Of a stretch of DNA of 64,000 nucleotides, positions 62,955 to 64,000 are shown piece after piece. Numbering within the stretch: the stretch's first letter is position 1; each line of letters starts with the position of its first letter. The DNA comes from Mycobacterium parmense. Lineage in GTDB: Bacteria > Actinomycetota > Actinomycetes > Mycobacteriales > Mycobacteriaceae. Location: positions 806,001 through 870,000 of the forward strand of contig NZ_AP022614.1 in assembly GCF_010730575.1 (NCBI RefSeq). The letters run 5' to 3'. The notes beneath the pieces are model-generated. The model saw nothing but the letters and a program-made list of their open reading frames with translations, had not been told where the DNA came from and made no database searches. The position numbers and the translations under genes were made by a program.

Positions 62955-63653
62955 GTGGTCAAGGCGCTGGTGTTCGACGTGCAGGGGACGGCGACGGACT
63001 TCCATTCGACCGTGTGCGACGAGGCGCGGCGCGTCGACGCCGGGCGTCACCCGTCGGTCGACTGGGCCGAGGTGGTGCGCCGCTGGCGCGGAGGCTACTT
63101 CGCGGCGCTCGAGGACGCGCAGCGGCGCGCTCGAGGCTGGGTCTCGGTGCACTCGGTCTACCGCGCCGCGCTGGACACGGTGCTCGACGAGCGCGGCATC
63201 GGATTGTCGGCCGCCGAACGCGACGAACTCACGCTGGCCTGGCGGCGGCTGCGGCCGTGGCCGGACGCGGTGCCCGGGCTGACGCGGCTGAAAACCCGGT
63301 ACACGCTGGCGACGCTGTCGAACGCCGACGTGTCGGCGGTGATCGCCGTCTCCAAGGGGGCGGGGCTGCCCTGGGACGCCGTGTTCGCCGCCGAGATGGC
63401 CGGGGTGTTCAAGCCCGACCCGCGCAGCTACGCGATGGTCGCCACCTACCTGGGTCTCGAACCCGTCGAGATCATGATGGTGGCCAGCCACAAGTACGAC
63501 ATCCGCGCCGCCGGCCGGCTCGGGTTTCGCACCGCGTTCGTGGCGCGCCCGATGGAATTCGGGGCCGGCGGCGACGCCGACGTGACCTACTCGACCGAGT
63601 TCGACCTCAACGCGTCGGACTTCCTCGACCTCGCCGACCAGCTGGGCTGCTAG
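62955..63653 (+). CDS. HAD-superfamily hydrolase (haloacid dehalogenase type II-like)
   Basis: The 232-residue protein has nucleophile Asp8 in FDVQGT, Thr/Ser in TLSNAD, a Lys in GVFKPDP and an acidic DIRAAG motif: the four HAD motifs of the L-2-haloacid dehalogenase/phosphatase branch. Residue 10 is Gln, where most members have Tyr, Phe or Leu. No signal peptide. It starts with GTG, 15 bases from the divergent DUF202 pair. Substrate is unknown. Confidence 0.78.
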   Translation: MVKALVFDVQGTATDFHSTVCDEARRVDAGRHPSVDWAEVVRRWRGGYFAALEDAQRRARGWVSVHSVYRAALDTVLDERGIGLSAAERDELTLAWRRLRPWPDAVPGLTRLKTRYTLATLSNADVSAVIAVSKGAGLPWDAVFAAEMAGVFKPDPRSYAMVATYLGLEPVEIMMVASHKYDIRAAGRLGFRTAFVARPMEFGAGGDADVTYSTEFDLNASDFLDLADQLGC

Positions 63654-63672
63654 CGGCGCGACCGCGCACCGG

Positions 63673-64000
63673 TCACGCCCGAACCAGCGCCGGGTCGGGC
63701 TTCTCCGACGACATCGACAGCAGGCCGCGCACGCAGCGCGCGGCCAGCAACCAGTTAGCTGGCCTCTTCATGTCCAGGCCGCCCAACAGCTGCCTGACCA
63801 TGGTCAGCGTGTCGAAGTAAATGCGTTCGCACATAAGGGTTTCGGTGTCGTCAAAGACGAAGTAGGCGGTCATGCGGACCCGGAAGCGGCTGCCCGTCGG
63901 CGGCACCTTGCCCAGGTAGCCGCGGTGGGTGCCCATCAGCCAGAACTCGACGATCACCGCGTCGGCGCTGTGCCGCAGCGCGATGATCTGGTGGTCCTGG
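63673..64000 (-). CDS. SnoaL/NTF2-like protein, C-terminal part
   Basis: At least 108 residues are visible; the gene enters from the right edge, so the start is missing. Residues include [37 protein letters not shown] and [16 protein letters not shown], the pattern of ester-cyclase/SnoaL proteins with a FDTL-x-x-x-RQLG end. Such proteins bind or cyclise small hydrophobic substrates. It lies convergent with the HAD gene. Confidence 0.7.
   Translation of the reverse strand, partial: QDHQIIALRHSADAVIVEFWLMGTHRGYLGKVPPTGSRFRVRMTAYFVFDDTETLMCERIYFDTLTMVRQLLGGLDMKRPANWLLAARCVRGLLSMSSEKPDPALVRA

Overview
The window looks like part of a mycobacterial chromosome. It is very GC-rich, genes are tightly packed and often overlap by four bases (ATGA or GTGA), and many products are mycobacterial types: an LppO-type lipoprotein, SseB, LipM, MgtA, SirA/CysH/Che1, DUF732, F420-dependent enzymes and many TetR regulators. 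A non-tuberculous, probably slow-growing species fits best, but the species cannot be fixed from sequence alone. From memory, a backbone of genes matches M. tuberculosis Rv2280, Rv2282c, Rv2284, Rv2287, Rv2291, Rv2290, Rv2294 and Rv2296, running here from about 44.9 kb down to 6.3 kb in inverted but mostly preserved order. Accessory catabolic and regulatory modules are interleaved with it.

Layout. 0-6.3 kb: a CysQ-like phosphatase, then a TetR-controlled aromatic ring-cleavage operon (flavin hydroxylase, C-C hydrolase, extradiol dioxygenase, ACMSD-type amidohydrolase) with a near-perfect operator. 6.3-19.4 kb: haloalkane dehalogenase, a truncated DUF2652 gene, a PtpB-like phosphatase, a PLP C-S lyase, an oxidoreductase, an epoxide-hydrolase-type enzyme, LppO, a TetR-P450 pair, SseB, a DUF732 secreted protein, a membrane protein-TetR pair with a perfect 25-base palindrome, and MgtA. 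19.5-26.6 kb: a membrane protein, acetoin-forming AlsS/BudA divergent from a Rieske oxygenase and TetR, then a flavin monooxygenase with its own TetR. 26.6-33.2 kb: AAA ATPase, CPA1 antiporter, a chagasin-like lipoprotein, SDR, DUF1707 protein/TetR pair and LipM.

33.2-42.4 kb is a reductive sulfur-assimilation block: 7Fe ferredoxin, FprA-type reductase, LysR regulator, sirohydrochlorin chelatase, APS reductase, sulfite reductase, a thioredoxin reductase paralogue and a NarK-type transporter. Inverted repeats of the type TTGTG-N-CACAA lie upstream of both the LysR/FprA promoters and the sulfite reductase operon. This suggests that one LysR controls the pathway and its electron supply.

42.5-50.3 kb: an F420-type oxidoreductase, a GlcD-type oxidase, a PHP metallohydrolase, then a lower-GC cassette (46.5-48.4 kb) read as a type VII secretion polymorphic toxin with a small ESX-like partner and a candidate immunity protein, then a P450 and a VOC protein. 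50.6-58.2 kb: a sulfatase, a gluconolactonase-like protein, an SDR, a dihydroxyphthalate-decarboxylase-like protein, two carboxymuconolactone-decarboxylase proteins and an acyltransferase-type condensation domain. 58.3-64 kb: a Tat-exported amidase, a potassium channel, a 36-residue small ORF, a Baeyer-Villiger monooxygenase, a DUF202 pair, a HAD hydrolase and a partial SnoaL-like gene. I saw no tRNA, rRNA, CRISPR array or complete insertion sequence.
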